Shown here: in pieces, positions 1 through 13,100 of the stretch
How the letters are laid out: each line of letters starts with the position of its first letter
Position numbering within the stretch: position 1 is the stretch's first letter
Assembly (NCBI GenBank): GCA_951799405.1
Contig: OX637339.1
Location: forward strand, 11,470,001-11,534,000
Origin: Agapetus fuscipes
Lineage: Eukaryota; Arthropoda; Insecta; Trichoptera; Glossosomatidae
DNA length: 64,000 bases
Direction of reading: 5' to 3'
Notes under the pieces: model-generated
Database searches by the model: none
Seen by the model: only the letters and a program-made list of their open reading frames with translations
Told to the model about the DNA's origin: nothing
Made by a program: the position numbers and the translations under genes

Positions 1-1071
1 TCCGACCTGGTGCTGGATAAAAAAAAACATAGACAAAGCGGACAGAATGTGTCTTGAGTGAAATGGCTGTAAATGAGTTGTCTGTTTCCGGAGTCAACTA
101 TCTCTATTTACATGCAATCCATTTATAGATCTGAACATATTTAATGCCAGCGATGGCAGAATATTGAAAGAAACATTGATTGGAAAACTTTTTGTGTTTA
201 GTCAAGAAAGAAAGGAACAAAAACAAAAACACATGCATGAAGGCTATTTATATCATCAATTTTCGCAAGTTGGATGGTGGATTTTGGAAACAATCAATTC
301 AAGTGCCCACATCTCTGACTAAATGACAAAAAAGGAAAGAATTACCTATGTTCTGAGGCTTGAATAATTTAAAACCTGTAAAACGCTGGGCTTACTTAAT
401 CATATTTGCGATCTCATGAAAAAATGGGTGATCAAAATACAGGCAAAGATGAAATGGATGTTATACGGCTGTCGGCTAAACTTGATAATATAGGTGTATA
501 GTAGAACCTTGATTATACGAGCTTTTGTGGACAGAGCCTCCTCGGATAATACGGGAGTGTAGAATAAAATGATATTTGAATGTTTTGCTAGCTGGAATAA
601 TTGAGGTTATGAAATACTCGGATAATATGAAAGGAACCCTTGGGTCAACTTTTGGATTAAGTGAACTCGGAATGGCTGAGGAAGAAGAAAAGCATTTCAC
701 AGGGGATCACAAGTATGGTTCATCAAATCAAGCCCGTCGCTTTCGGCAAAAAAGACTGACACTCCGCTCAGCAGAAACCGGAACCAAAACACAAATTGAA
801 GAACCAGTAAGAAGAGTAAGAATAATATTTGGAGGGCGTGTATTTGCAGTTGCTGATCTTCTGGCCTGTAACCACCTGCCTCATCATGCGAGAGAGATAT
901 AGGACTTTGGGAAGTTCCAGAATGTACTAAAGACAAGAAAATTTCTGGCTAAAGAAATCATCAACTCATCATTATGATTGTAAAGCCCAGTAAAATAAAA
1001 AAAACAAATAAAGGTGGGTTCATCACTAGCTGTGGGAACAGTCACTGCTTTACTGATGGAGCAACAATGGT

Positions 1072-1143
1072 TCAGTGAGCATGCCCTGAGCAGGAGTTGT
1101 GTGCAGGAGCTTCTGTGATCTCCTCGTCCGGGGCCTCTGTTAC
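1072..1143 (-). CDS. ZnT-type transporter terminal exon (residues 426-448 and stop)
   Basis: Acceptor GTTTCCAG|GTAACA; 23 codons (VTEAPDEEITEAPAHNSCSG, then HAH) and TGA at 1074-1072. Placed by splice-site and phase fit and by an acidic C-terminus ending in a Cys/His patch. It is the least conserved part. No clear AATAAA was found in the 1 kb downstream on this strand. Confidence 0.72.
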   Translation of the reverse strand, partial: VTEAPDEEITEAPAHNSCSGHAH

Positions 1144-4100
1144 CTGGAAACAAGTACATTGATTAACAAACACAATAATATTTTCCTCGGATTCAAATTA
1201 GGCCAATGAATATTAGTTGCGCTGATATATTGCCAGCCCAGTTTAGGGGATTTATTTTATTGAACTGTCACACTTTTGTTTCTAACCAATGCCACAGTAT
1301 CAAGGCTGTGATTCGATAATATCAAATTCTCTAGCTCTGGTTCACCGCGCTGCAAACCAGCCACAACCACAACCACTGCATCCAAAAAAGAAAGAAGCAT
1401 TGTCCAACTGGATTTTACTAGAGAGACAGTCAACGAATCCTAAGTCTCTAGAGAGAGAATTTGGCTGGCGATCCATTCAACCTTGCCTTGGGAATCGTAA
1501 AGGGATCCAAGTGATTTTAACTCCCTGAGGAAAAAAGAACCCCATAAAAATACAGTCCACTATAGATTAAACATTTGGTTTAGACAAAGAAGTTGTAACG
1601 CCACACGGCTGGGTTACTAAGACAAAGGCCAATCAATGTTTTGTTATTTAAGTTGGTAAGCAGTTTCACCTGCTCAAGGTAACTGCAGACCGAGTATAAC
1701 TGAACACAGCAGCGGATAAAGAAGCATGGAGAAGATTGGATTGGCTGATGAAGAAGATTACCTGTTCCTGGCTGCCTGGCTTGTGGGTGTGCGTGTAGGT
1801 GTTGGTGCGGCAGCAGTGCTTGGTGTTGCAGCCCAGACCCTTGCAGCGCATGAGACAGGGGTTCTCCTGCTCCACACACGTCTCCCCACACGCACTGAAC
1901 TCCGGCTGGATGGTCACCTGCGTGATGCCCTGCTCCTTCAGGAACTCCAGCACCTCCTCGCTCAGGGCAGCGTACGTCTGTAAGGTAAGGATAATTGTAG
2001 ACAACGATCACAACATGGAAAGAAATATTATAAAATGTCGGCACTATGGCCTAGCCAATAAGGCTTGGCACTCGAATTAGCGATTTTGTAGAGCATATTT
2101 TATATAGCATATTTTAAAAATTTAATGATAATTCTTGGTGTTTCCACGGCTATTAACTGCACTATGCATATGAACGTACGCGATACACAAACTTTGAGTG
2201 TACCATTCTGCTACATACCGTATCGCGTATGCGCTTAAGAAAAAATAATATATTTGAAAACCACAAACCACCTGGCGTCCGCTTGAGTTACAAAGTCACT
2301 TGACTTACAAAGTCACATCATTACAAGTCTAGACAAACTAGTTCCTCAAGGGCAGGCTAAGTGTTCGGTTGTTTGTTTACATACTCTTCAAAAGTCAGGG
2401 GTACATGCATTGTGCTTTTGAAACCTGATTATTTTTTGCCTATTTCTCGGAAAATAACCTGAAGGTAGGGGGGATAAATCCACAACCTTTTGATTACGAA
2501 CCCATAGCGTTATACACTAGACTGTTGATAGTTTGTTTTACTAGAAACATGCAAGTGCCCGCAACCGGCGAAACTCCCGCCTCAGAACAAGACATGCCAG
2601 GAGTACCAGGATCAGAGAAAAAGGAGGATTGTTCTCAGACTGACCTCTGGACTCTCAAAGATGATGTGCACGGTGGAGACGACCTTGGAGGTGGTGAACT
2701 GCCACACGTGGAAGTCGTGGATGTTGACGATGTCAGGGAACTCCTTCAGCAGCTCTGCGCTCAGCTCCTCGATGTTCATGGTGTCGGGGATGGTCTGCAG
2801 GAGAATCAAGCCTGACTCTTTCACTGCAAATATACCGGAATATTTATTGATATTCACAAACAGCATTCATAAAGAAGATGAGATTGCAATGAAACTAAGA
2901 ATGGCATAATATTTTGCTTTCATGGCCAGAAATTGACATTTTATAGTTATTCAAAATTGAAAGTAATTCACTGCAACTGAAAATTGTGGCACCACATTTT
3001 AAAGATTTACTGCTTAGTCCAGGGGTTCCCAATGGGCACACTTACAAGTTTAGTAATTTGTCGCCCTATTTTGGCTAGCGTTTATAGGTACCTGCGAATA
3101 TTTGTTGTTTCGAATGATGATAGAGGTTTGACTCACAGCGCCCCTCTTTACTTTCTACGGCGCACCAGGGCACCGTGGCGCACACTTTGGGAACCCCTGG
3201 CTTAGTCTTTAGTCTGGCCATGTGACATATTTATTTTTTAATTTACTGAGTTCATCCTCAAATGAAGGAAGATTATCGGTGCTCCTTATCCACAGGACAT
3301 AAGGGCAAAAGTTTTTAGCATTTAAAATTCAATAGATGGCATCACTTAACTCTAAGCTCCATCTACGAGTCAAGTCTACTAGTACAGAACACCATAACTT
3401 GTACTTACTGAAGGGGAATGTGAGGGAGAGCAGGATGATGGCCGACAGGATGGCCAGGGCTGGGTCCACATACTTGGCAATGTCCTCCTCTACCAGGTAC
3501 ACCACCAGTGAGCAGCCAATCACTATCAGGCAACCTGGAATACAAGTCCTCATCAACAAATCATCATTATATTTATTGATGAGGCATCAACTTGGAATCC
3601 TTCATTTTAATAATTGTGAGCTTGACAGACATGGGTGGGGCTTGGCTTCACCTCCACTCTCACCAGTCCATCGCCTTTGCTCTCCAGCTACGTATGTCTG
3701 CCTTGTGTGCATCTGCGTTGACACCGTACATCCATTGCATTTTTGGCCTTCCTGGGATGGAAATCTCGACGGTCGTCAGTAAATTTTACCGTACCTATTT
3801 GAAGATAGGGCGGAATAAAACATGGCGGTGTCTGCACAGCTGATCGTTGTTCTAAATAAAATGGATTAGCTGTTGATACGCCGCCATGTTTTATTTCATC
3901 GTATCTTCAAATATATCAAGTATTGATAGGTTTTACCGTATCTTAGATACGGTATAGATATGGTAAGACGTATTGACAGTCGTCCACCCCTGGGCTGGAA
4001 GTCTCATCCCCTCGGTAATTCTTACTTACCGAATATCGGTAATATTTGTATGAAGACTGATCAGCTGTTCACTTGCGGCCATCTGGATTGACAGGTCTTC

Positions 4101-7100
4101 AAACAAATATTACCGATATTGGTAGATAAGAATTACCGTGGTGATGAGACTTCCAGCCCAGGTCTACGTGTGGTGTTGAGAGCGTTAGGCGCTTTATGGG
4201 GCTGGTTTATCCATTCTAATTATGTGATCAGCTTTCATAGAAATAAAGTAATACTGTGATGATGACAACGTATCAGTTAGACTGCATTTAAGCTGGTAAT
4301 TAGTTGTATCTCACAATAGTTAACTCAATTACCTTTGTAATTTATGGTGATAATCTTTTGGAAAAACCAAAGTAATTAATTTAATTGTTGCCAAAGAATA
4401 TCTGTAAAAACGGTCCAAAAATTGCTTCCAAAAAAAAAAACAAGTTATATTTTAAAGAAGGCATGTCAAACTCATAATGATATCCTGGGCCACATGATCT
4501 ATTATCATGGTCTAATTTGGGGGCCATAAAAGACCAATAGCCAAAGAATATTACTATCAAATGGAAATAGTCGAAGAGGCCTCTGCTAGAGTTGCCAGTG
4601 GTGACTCACTCATGACATCCCTGGTGGCCTCGAGCAGCCCCTGGCGCCCCTTGCTGAGGGCGCCCTGTGTGTGGGAGCGCCTGGTGCGGGACAGCCTCCG
4701 CTGCCCCTGCCTCAGCGCCACCTCCGTCACCACGCTGTCCAGCACCACGTCCCCACTGGCCGTCACGTGCAGGAAGCTGCCCTGGTGGAACGTGTAGCCT
4801 AAAAACAATGCAATGATTTTTTTTTATAAATAGATTTGTGAAGAAGAATACAATTCACCAACCTGTTCTGCCTGGCCAGAAACAGGTATTAATATCATCA
4901 ATTAATAATTCATTTTTGTATATTTTAATGAATTATCAATTAATAATAACCTAATGATATCTGTTGAACCAGGATCAAAGTTATGGTCAATTGACCCAAG
5001 CGGGGATCGAACCAACGTTATTCTATTCCAAAACGCTAGAAAGATCAGGCACTTGACTACCTCGGCCATAACAACGTTCTTAACTTTTTAAGAAATCCGA
5101 AGTTATCGGTGCATGAACTGTTTCAATGATGTCGAAAGTTCAGAGATCAAACAAATACCCACCAAGAGAGGAGTTAGACAGGGATGCATACTATTACCTA
5201 AGCTATTCAACTTATATTCTGAAAGGATCATGGCACAAGCACTTCATAAGGCAAGGGAAGGTGATAAACAATTATCATAAATGTCATTAAACAAATGTCA
5301 ATGGGCAGCTGATAAACAATTCAGAATAGCAATAAAGAACTTCTGCCAACCATCAAATAGAGAATTCTGATGTACTTCGGTCACGTTATGAGAAATTAGA
5401 AACATTGCGTTCTCCGTCTAATCATATAAGGAAAGATTGAGGGGAGAAGAACTCAAGGATATCAAAGGACATTACGGACAATGGGGCAAGGAAAGTTAGA
5501 TTAGTGAAGTCCATACAGTAGAAATGGACTACTTAAGAAGTATGATTGGAAAAAGACGGAGTGATAGGGTGAGGAATGATTTTGTTAGAGAGGAATGTGG
5601 TGTAAGAGAAAGTGTGAAAGTAAAGATTAAAAGAAGTATACTTAGATGGTTTGGACATTTGGAGAGAATGAATGAGGAAAGATTGACGAAGAAAGTATAT
5701 GCTGCGAGAATTGATGGATGTCGTGGAAGAGGAAGACCGAGAAAGGTATGGATGGACCAAATTTTCGAAATAGCGAATGAATGGGATATCCAGTCATAAT
5801 AAAAGGAGAGCTTATATGAAAAAGGTTATGGCTCTGGATGAAATGAAAGAAGTATGCAAGGATCCAAAGAAATGGCGGTTGATCTGTAATACTGGCGGTT
5901 AAAGCTGAGGCTTTTAAATTATTTTTTATTTTATTTTTTTAAATATATTTTGTAGTTTTTTAATTTTTTACTGTTTATTAATTGTTTAGAGTTTATATTT
6001 TGTTTTATATATTTGAATGTATTAATTGCTTGTATTCCTTGACTGATAGGTTGGTATGCGGCTGACCACCCATAATGTAAAAAATGGTTCACTTTGCCAA
6101 TGTCACCCCTGCTTCAGGGAAGGTCAGCAAGAGTTGCAGGGCTTATGTTCATTTGAGATTGGGTTTTTTATATTGTATGTCCACATGCAGCATGTGTAAG
6201 CGCGAAATTATGCATGTCTGCTTGTGGGAATGCATTTAATATGAATCTCAAATGATACATATCTTTGCAGCTTAGATTTAGATTTAGGGCAGATCCAGAC
6301 ATCTGCTTAAACAAAACAGATCTGTGATATTAATCAAAAAGATGATGTTTCCTACTCACCGCCTATGAGCAGGTAGCAGAAGCCGTTGAGCAGCAGCCCC
6401 AGCGCCCCCATGCAGAGCACCACCAGCGGGTTGTGCATGGCGTCCATGTGGTCGATGTGGATCAGAGTCTGCAGCGCTTCCACGCTCACCGAGAAACACA
6501 AGGCAGCGAAGAACACGCACACCACCAGCATGGTGAGCACCTCGATGCGCGCCCAGCCAAACGTGTTGCGCAGCTGGCGCTCGTCCACGCTCTTGGGCTT
6601 CTCCGCGCCACCCTCCTGCAACACAGTCAAGTCTTGCACTCATACAACCATCATGTGTGTTAAACTAGTGAGAAGACTTGTCTTATAGGTGGCAAGGAAT
6701 GCATCAAATTACTTCAGATTAATGAATCTATTAATGAATCTTCAGAATGCTCTCATCTCTAGAATACTAAATACTAAATTGGCACTAACTTCAGGACTAA
6801 CGGTCTCATTCTAACATTTGAAGAGACCACATATTCATCCTTAGTATTGTGATACTGAATAAGTGGCAAACTAAGATAATATGGGTTTCTCAGATCTGTA
6901 CTGTACTGTATCCTGCCACCGTTCCACTAGGGGGGGCCGTTACCTCCGCAGATGCGCCGCCACTTTTTTCTGTCCTTACAAATCACTTTCATTTCCTCAA
7001 TATTCATCACCTTCTTCATACATACTCTTCTCTTATTCTCACTCTGCAGGTTCCATTCTTTCGCAATCTCACCTATCTGGTCTTACCATTCTTTCCTCGG

Positions 7101-10100
7101 CCTTCCCCTTCCACGCTTTCCTCTGACATTTCCTTTGTACACTTTCTTCGTTAGTCGTTCATCATCCATTCTTTCGAGATGTCCGAACCATCTCATCATA
7201 CTTTTTTGTACTTTCATTCTCATATTCTCTTTTATACCACACTCGTTCATCACCCAATCATTACGTACTCTACGATTCAGTGTCTATATAGATAATACAC
7301 ATTTTTTTCTACAAGAGAAAACACTAAATAAGTGTGAAAATCCTGTAGTTAAGAAGTTTTTCATGAGCACTTCATTGTAATTAGTTCACTTACTATGAAA
7401 AGTTAAACCGAATAAAATGTTTTATCCACGATTTCTCAATACAGTGAATCAGCACTTATTCAGTTTTACCTTTAAGGTGGTGATATTCAGTTATTGTTAA
7501 CTTGCAAGATACCTACATACCTGCTTATCAATTATCAAAACAAATATTTTTGAAGAAGCGATAACAATCTTACAAAGAAAAAGCAGCCATTATTAAATTG
7601 AGAAACGAGATGACAATAATTGATTGAGAAATGTTCAATGAGCTGAAACAATTTCAGTGCAAATAATTTATGGACAAAATAACAATGTAATCATCTCTTC
7701 TTAGTTTTACAGTACACTGAACATGTCTCACAGAGTTAAACATCAGATTGTAGTATATTTTATAAATAATATTTCACATTTATTTGGAAAAAATAAACTC
7801 CCAAAAAAAACAAGAATACTAATTTTATTTCTCAAATGCGTTGCAAAACCTGAAAGAGAGAAGAGAGTTGGTAGGTCACATTTTAAAGAGGAAAGTCAAG
7901 TATAGAGATCCCACTGAATAAAAAAAAGGGGAATGCCCGAATCTTAGCCACCTATAAGTTATTTATGGAAGCTTTTGATAATATTATGGAATGTATAATA
8001 TCACTTATACCTAAAATTTATTTCAAATATTTTTGATATTATAGGAAACTAATGGTGAGGTCGTGAGGTCATGTCAAATAAAAGTTTTTTTTTGTTTTAA
8101 AAATTTATATCTTTTAAAATAAAATATACAAGTTTACACAAATATACATTCTTAAATAATACACCGAACTACATTTTGGTTTTAAGCTAAATTAAGGTAA
8201 TTAAGGTTTTGGCAAATTAGGTTAAAATAATGTAAATCATTTTGAAAGTTTGATGTCAATTAAAGTTTATTTAGAGGCACTAGTATTTTTTAGCTGGAAC
8301 GTAACAAAAACATGAAGGTTTTTTGTACTTTATAGCTGTCGAATTTTTTTTGAGGTTACGACGGAAATACGTTGTCCGGCACCAGGCCACCAATACACCA
8401 TTTTCACGCACTTTTTTCACGCACAAAGTATTATATTCTTTTCAAATAACTTTTTGCACAATTTAACGCCTGTGAAAACAGCCAAAAACAGCATTCAACG
8501 GTTAAAAACTTACGACCCCACGCCAAGCAAGCGTTATCTGTGGGCGCCATTTCGGCTGTCAAGGGAATATCGGTAATACCACACAGTAGTTTCCTACTAT
8601 TATTGTGGACAATAACCAATAAAGCATTATCTACTGGTATTGTAAGGAAGCTTGTGGTCAATATCGTTTGTATGGAAGATTCTTAGGCATGGTCAAGCCC
8701 ATAGGGCACTCGTTAAAAAACAAAACCCTTCCTTAGATGCACTTTGAAGGAACAATTTCGGGGAGGTGTTTACCTCTTCGATTCACCAAAGAATTTCATA
8801 GTTGATGTCATCTTCTATTTTAAACTCAAGAGGATGGCGACCAGCAGAGACAAATGGCTAGCACAACAAGGCACTGCATTTACAAGAGGATGGCGACCAG
8901 CAGAGACAAATGGCTAGCACAACAAGGCACTGCCTTTTGAAAGTGATGCATTCCATAAATTCCAGCTTTGTGTAGTTGACACAGAGGTAGTTCAAAGTTG
9001 CAAGTTAGAAGAATACTTTTGATGTTTTACAGGCAAACAATCCTACAAATTATATTTTGACCTTGCTGTGTGTGTATAGTTGACCCTCCATTGAGGAATC
9101 ACTCTCTTATATGGCATTAAATTTGGCAGCAAATGCACATGTACATACAGGTCAACTGATTAGTCTTCAATAGCAGCAAGAGTTCCTTTATTGCTTAAGT
9201 GGTCAATGAGAACACCGCAGGATGTGGGCACAACTGATGATAGATCCATACATTACTATACTATTATATTATGCATAAGAGGTCATATCAGCATTGTGGG
9301 GGCAGAGTGACCAATTTAAAAAAAAAAGATTAGTTTCTCAGGAGAACTAATAAACCACTTTTCTCACTTTACACCAAGTCCTCGTAGTTTTGATATTGAC
9401 TGCAAAGTGATGAATATGAATCGTTCTACGAGTTGTCCTTGTTGTCAAGAGAGGAAGAGGTATACTGTAACTCTGTCGCCATTCCGCTAGGGGTGGCCAG
9501 AGCCTCTGCAGAGCCGCTTCCATTTCTTCCTATCCTTACATACCTCTTTCAATTAATTCATATCCATCACCTTTTTCATGCATTTTCTTCTTTTATGCTC
9601 GCTTTGTATATCCCATTCTTTCACAATCTCCTCAATCTGATCCCTCCATACATAGGTATACGTGAAGATATTTCATCAGAACAGGCAACATTATGATACC
9701 GATAGAGGAGGCTGAGCATTCCAACTTTCCTTTTGTGCTCGAGGAAATGTAGATTGGCTGTGAGAGTAGAGTCATCATTAAGCTTCACTGCTCTTTTTTA
9801 CTCAGAATCACAGAAAGTAAGTACGAGTATTGTTGTCCTAGTTGAAGTATGTGAGTGTTGGTTAGATGCTTCACCAGGAAACTTACGCTGTCAAAGTGGC
9901 AGGATCGCTGGAACTCGGCATCTAAAGGACTGCTGAGTGGACACGGTTGTTTCGGATTTTTCCTACACCGAATAGGAAAAGAAGCAACTGCAGCATGCTG
10001 GCACTGCGACTCAGAAAATGATGACGCGGAGCACACGCTACTGTCGTGTCCTGCCTGGGCGGACCACAGGGGGTCATTAATGGCAACCATTGTGGTCGAT

Positions 10101-13100
10101 CGACTAGACCTGGACATGGTAGTACCGTCAATGCTCCAATCAGAAGAGAACTGGCGGGCCTGGGATACCTTTGCCTCTCGCGTGATCGGAGAGAAGGAGG
10201 ATGCCGAGCGCGTAAGGCGAAGGATGAACACGACCCGCCAAAATGTAGTTTCTGTTGATAGTAGTATAAATGTAGATAGTAGTCTTAACACAATGTAGAT
10301 AGTGTAGATTTGCCAATTGACGCAACTGAAATGTGAAGACATGCTGTGCATGTAAAGACACACCAGGGTGTGGCAAGATGCAGAGGGGGGTTTTTAGTGA
10401 GTAAAAATCTCACATATCCTGCCGGCGGAAACAATGGCAGGAATCTTTTGAAGATTTTCCCCTCTCAATTGAAAAAAAAAAAAAAAAAAAAAAAAGATGC
10501 TTCACCTGAGCTTCCATAATAGGATTGGAATTGTTGGAGTTGTTGTCTTCTCCAGGACACTGGGTGGGGGCAGGAGCAGGAACAGCGACAGAGGCAGAAG
10601 TGCTCTTCATCATCTGGGCCTCGGACTGGAAAATAAAAACATCACAACATTAGACTGGCAACTGTACTGGCATAAGGAAGCGTTTACATTAATGACAAGC
10701 AACACATGTAGTGGTGTAACCTCTTGCCGCGTTGTCCCCGAAAGGACTGCATGTAGTTAGCGAAACCTATTTGTTTTTACAGGTAAGGGGGCTGGTTTTT
10801 GGGGCAGTTCAAGCGCTGAGAGTAAATTTAAGTAATGCTAATTTGCTTACAAATTAAACTGTCTGTATCATAGAGTAATAATAATATTATATTACATTCC
10901 TTGACTTATAGGTTGGTATGAGGCTGACCACCCATACTGTAAAAAATGTTTCACTTTGCCAATGTCACCCCTGTTTCAGGGAAGGTCGGCAAGAGTTGCA
11001 GGGCTTATGTTCATTTGAGATTGGGTTTGTTATATTGTAGGTCCACATGCGGCATGTGTGAGCGCAAAATTATTCGTGTCTGCTTGTGGGAATGCATTTA
11101 ATATGAATCTCAAATGATACATATCTTTGCAACTTAGATTTAGATTAAGATAAGACATAGTAATACAGGGTGGGGCAGCATTTTTTCAAAACTTAATAAA
11201 ACCAATTGTATGGGTCAATTTTATTTATTTATATTTTTTAGACAATGTAGACACATACCTAAAGTTTTGTTTTATTTAAGTTTTGAAAATCAACTCCAAA
11301 TCACCCCAATTGAGATGAGGCGCTCTGGGAAGTGTTTGTCTGAATGTCGTGACTCACATGAAAATTTATTTCCAGTCCGGGACAGGGGCCAACGGGAGTA
11401 CATTAAAGCGATTTTGAAAGGCACTCTGGGTTGGGATCACAGAACATTCGTTCGAAAAATAGGCCTCAACAGCAAACGCACACTCTTAATTGTTCCGACG
11501 CATGATGACAACTTATCTGTGCGAAGAAAAAAAACTTTATAGTTCCACCTCTCGAACGAGGCCACTAGCGCTCTGCTACGACATCAACCGACTGAAAAGC
11601 TCGCATTTAAAAAAAGGAAATTATGCTGCCCCACCCTGTATTACTCTATGGTCTGTACTAATCCATATCACCTATATCTGTAAAACTTCCCATAAAAAAT
11701 AGTACATTTGGTATATTCTTGGGTTTGTTTAGGTTCACAAGTAAAAAGATATCGGAGATGAGGGCCCCATGTCTCTCCTCGCACCAGGGCTCCCGGTTGG
11801 CTTAATCCGGGCCTGCCGGTTATATATTTTGGGTTAAAAGAAAACACCAAAAATGGAAAAACATGTCTGACAACCTTTGTGGGATAGAACCTAGTCCTTT
11901 TGCTTTGTGACGACAGGTTTATCAACTGTGCTATCGATCGGTATGTATTCATGTGATTTTGATGACATGTATACTTTTACTTCACGACAGATGTAATCTA
12001 TGAAGGAATATTATATGTCGCAGGAAATAATATAATAAGACAATGCAGAGGAAGTGCGGTGGAGCAGTGGTTAGAGCGGTTGCTTACATTTTAATTGTCA
12101 TGTTTTATTCACCTTGTTAGCTTGTGCGTACCAATGAATGACAAAAGACTGAGGAAGAGAGTGTACGCTGCAATATGAATGGAAACCGTGATGAGGAAGA
12201 CGGAGAAAAATACGGATTGATCAAATTTCTGAAATAGCGAAAGATTGGGATATTCAGAGTCATAACAAAAGGAGGCTCTGATTATGACTCTGAATGGAAT
12301 GAAAGAAAAATGCAAGGACCGAAAGAAATGGCGGTTGATTTGCGAAGTTGGCGGTTAGGCATATAATTTGTAATTAAATTAAGTTTCATATTTAGGTTTT
12401 TAATTATTTCACTTTCTGAAAAAATTGTGTTCCTAGACTATAAGGTTGGTATGAGGCTGACCCCCCATGCTGTAAAAACTTGGTTCAATTTTGCCAATGC
12501 CACCCCGCTTTCAGGGTAAGGCGGAAAAAGTTGCAAAGTTATGTTCATTTGAACTTTGGTTTATTTTGTTATGTACTTACTCGTACAATGCATAGTTTTT
12601 CGGTTTTCCTTTTCGTCTTTTCCCTTTCACATTTCCTCTGTAAGTATGTATGTAGGTAGGTACACTTCGTCAGTCTTTCATCATCCATTCTTTCCACATT
12701 CCCAAACCTTCTCATTACATTCTCATGCAATTACTAGAGAAGTACCTATCATCAGTTTTTTTTACCTGTCATTACATAAATATTTAATATCTATAATAAA
12801 AGATCCATAGACATATGATTTTTTAGGATTCACAAAAACCACAAGCCCACAAGCAAAAACAAATAAGTTCATGCTTATACACATTCTGTATGACAACTTA
12901 CAACAACAAAAAAACAAACCCTTCACAAACCTTGCAACTCCTGACGACATGCCCTGAAACGGAGTGGCGTTGGCAAAAGTGAATCAAGTTTTTACAGTAT
13001 GCGGGTCAGCCTCATACCAACCCATTAGTAAATAATATAACTATCAGCAAAATGTTAACCTGTAATCAGGCCCGTATTAAGGGCGGTTCGAGCTTTGCGA

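Noticed and set aside
1726..2080. Open frames on the plus strand across 1726-2080
   Set aside because: They are antisense to ZnT exon 7 and owe their length to its GC-rich codons; no domain fits.
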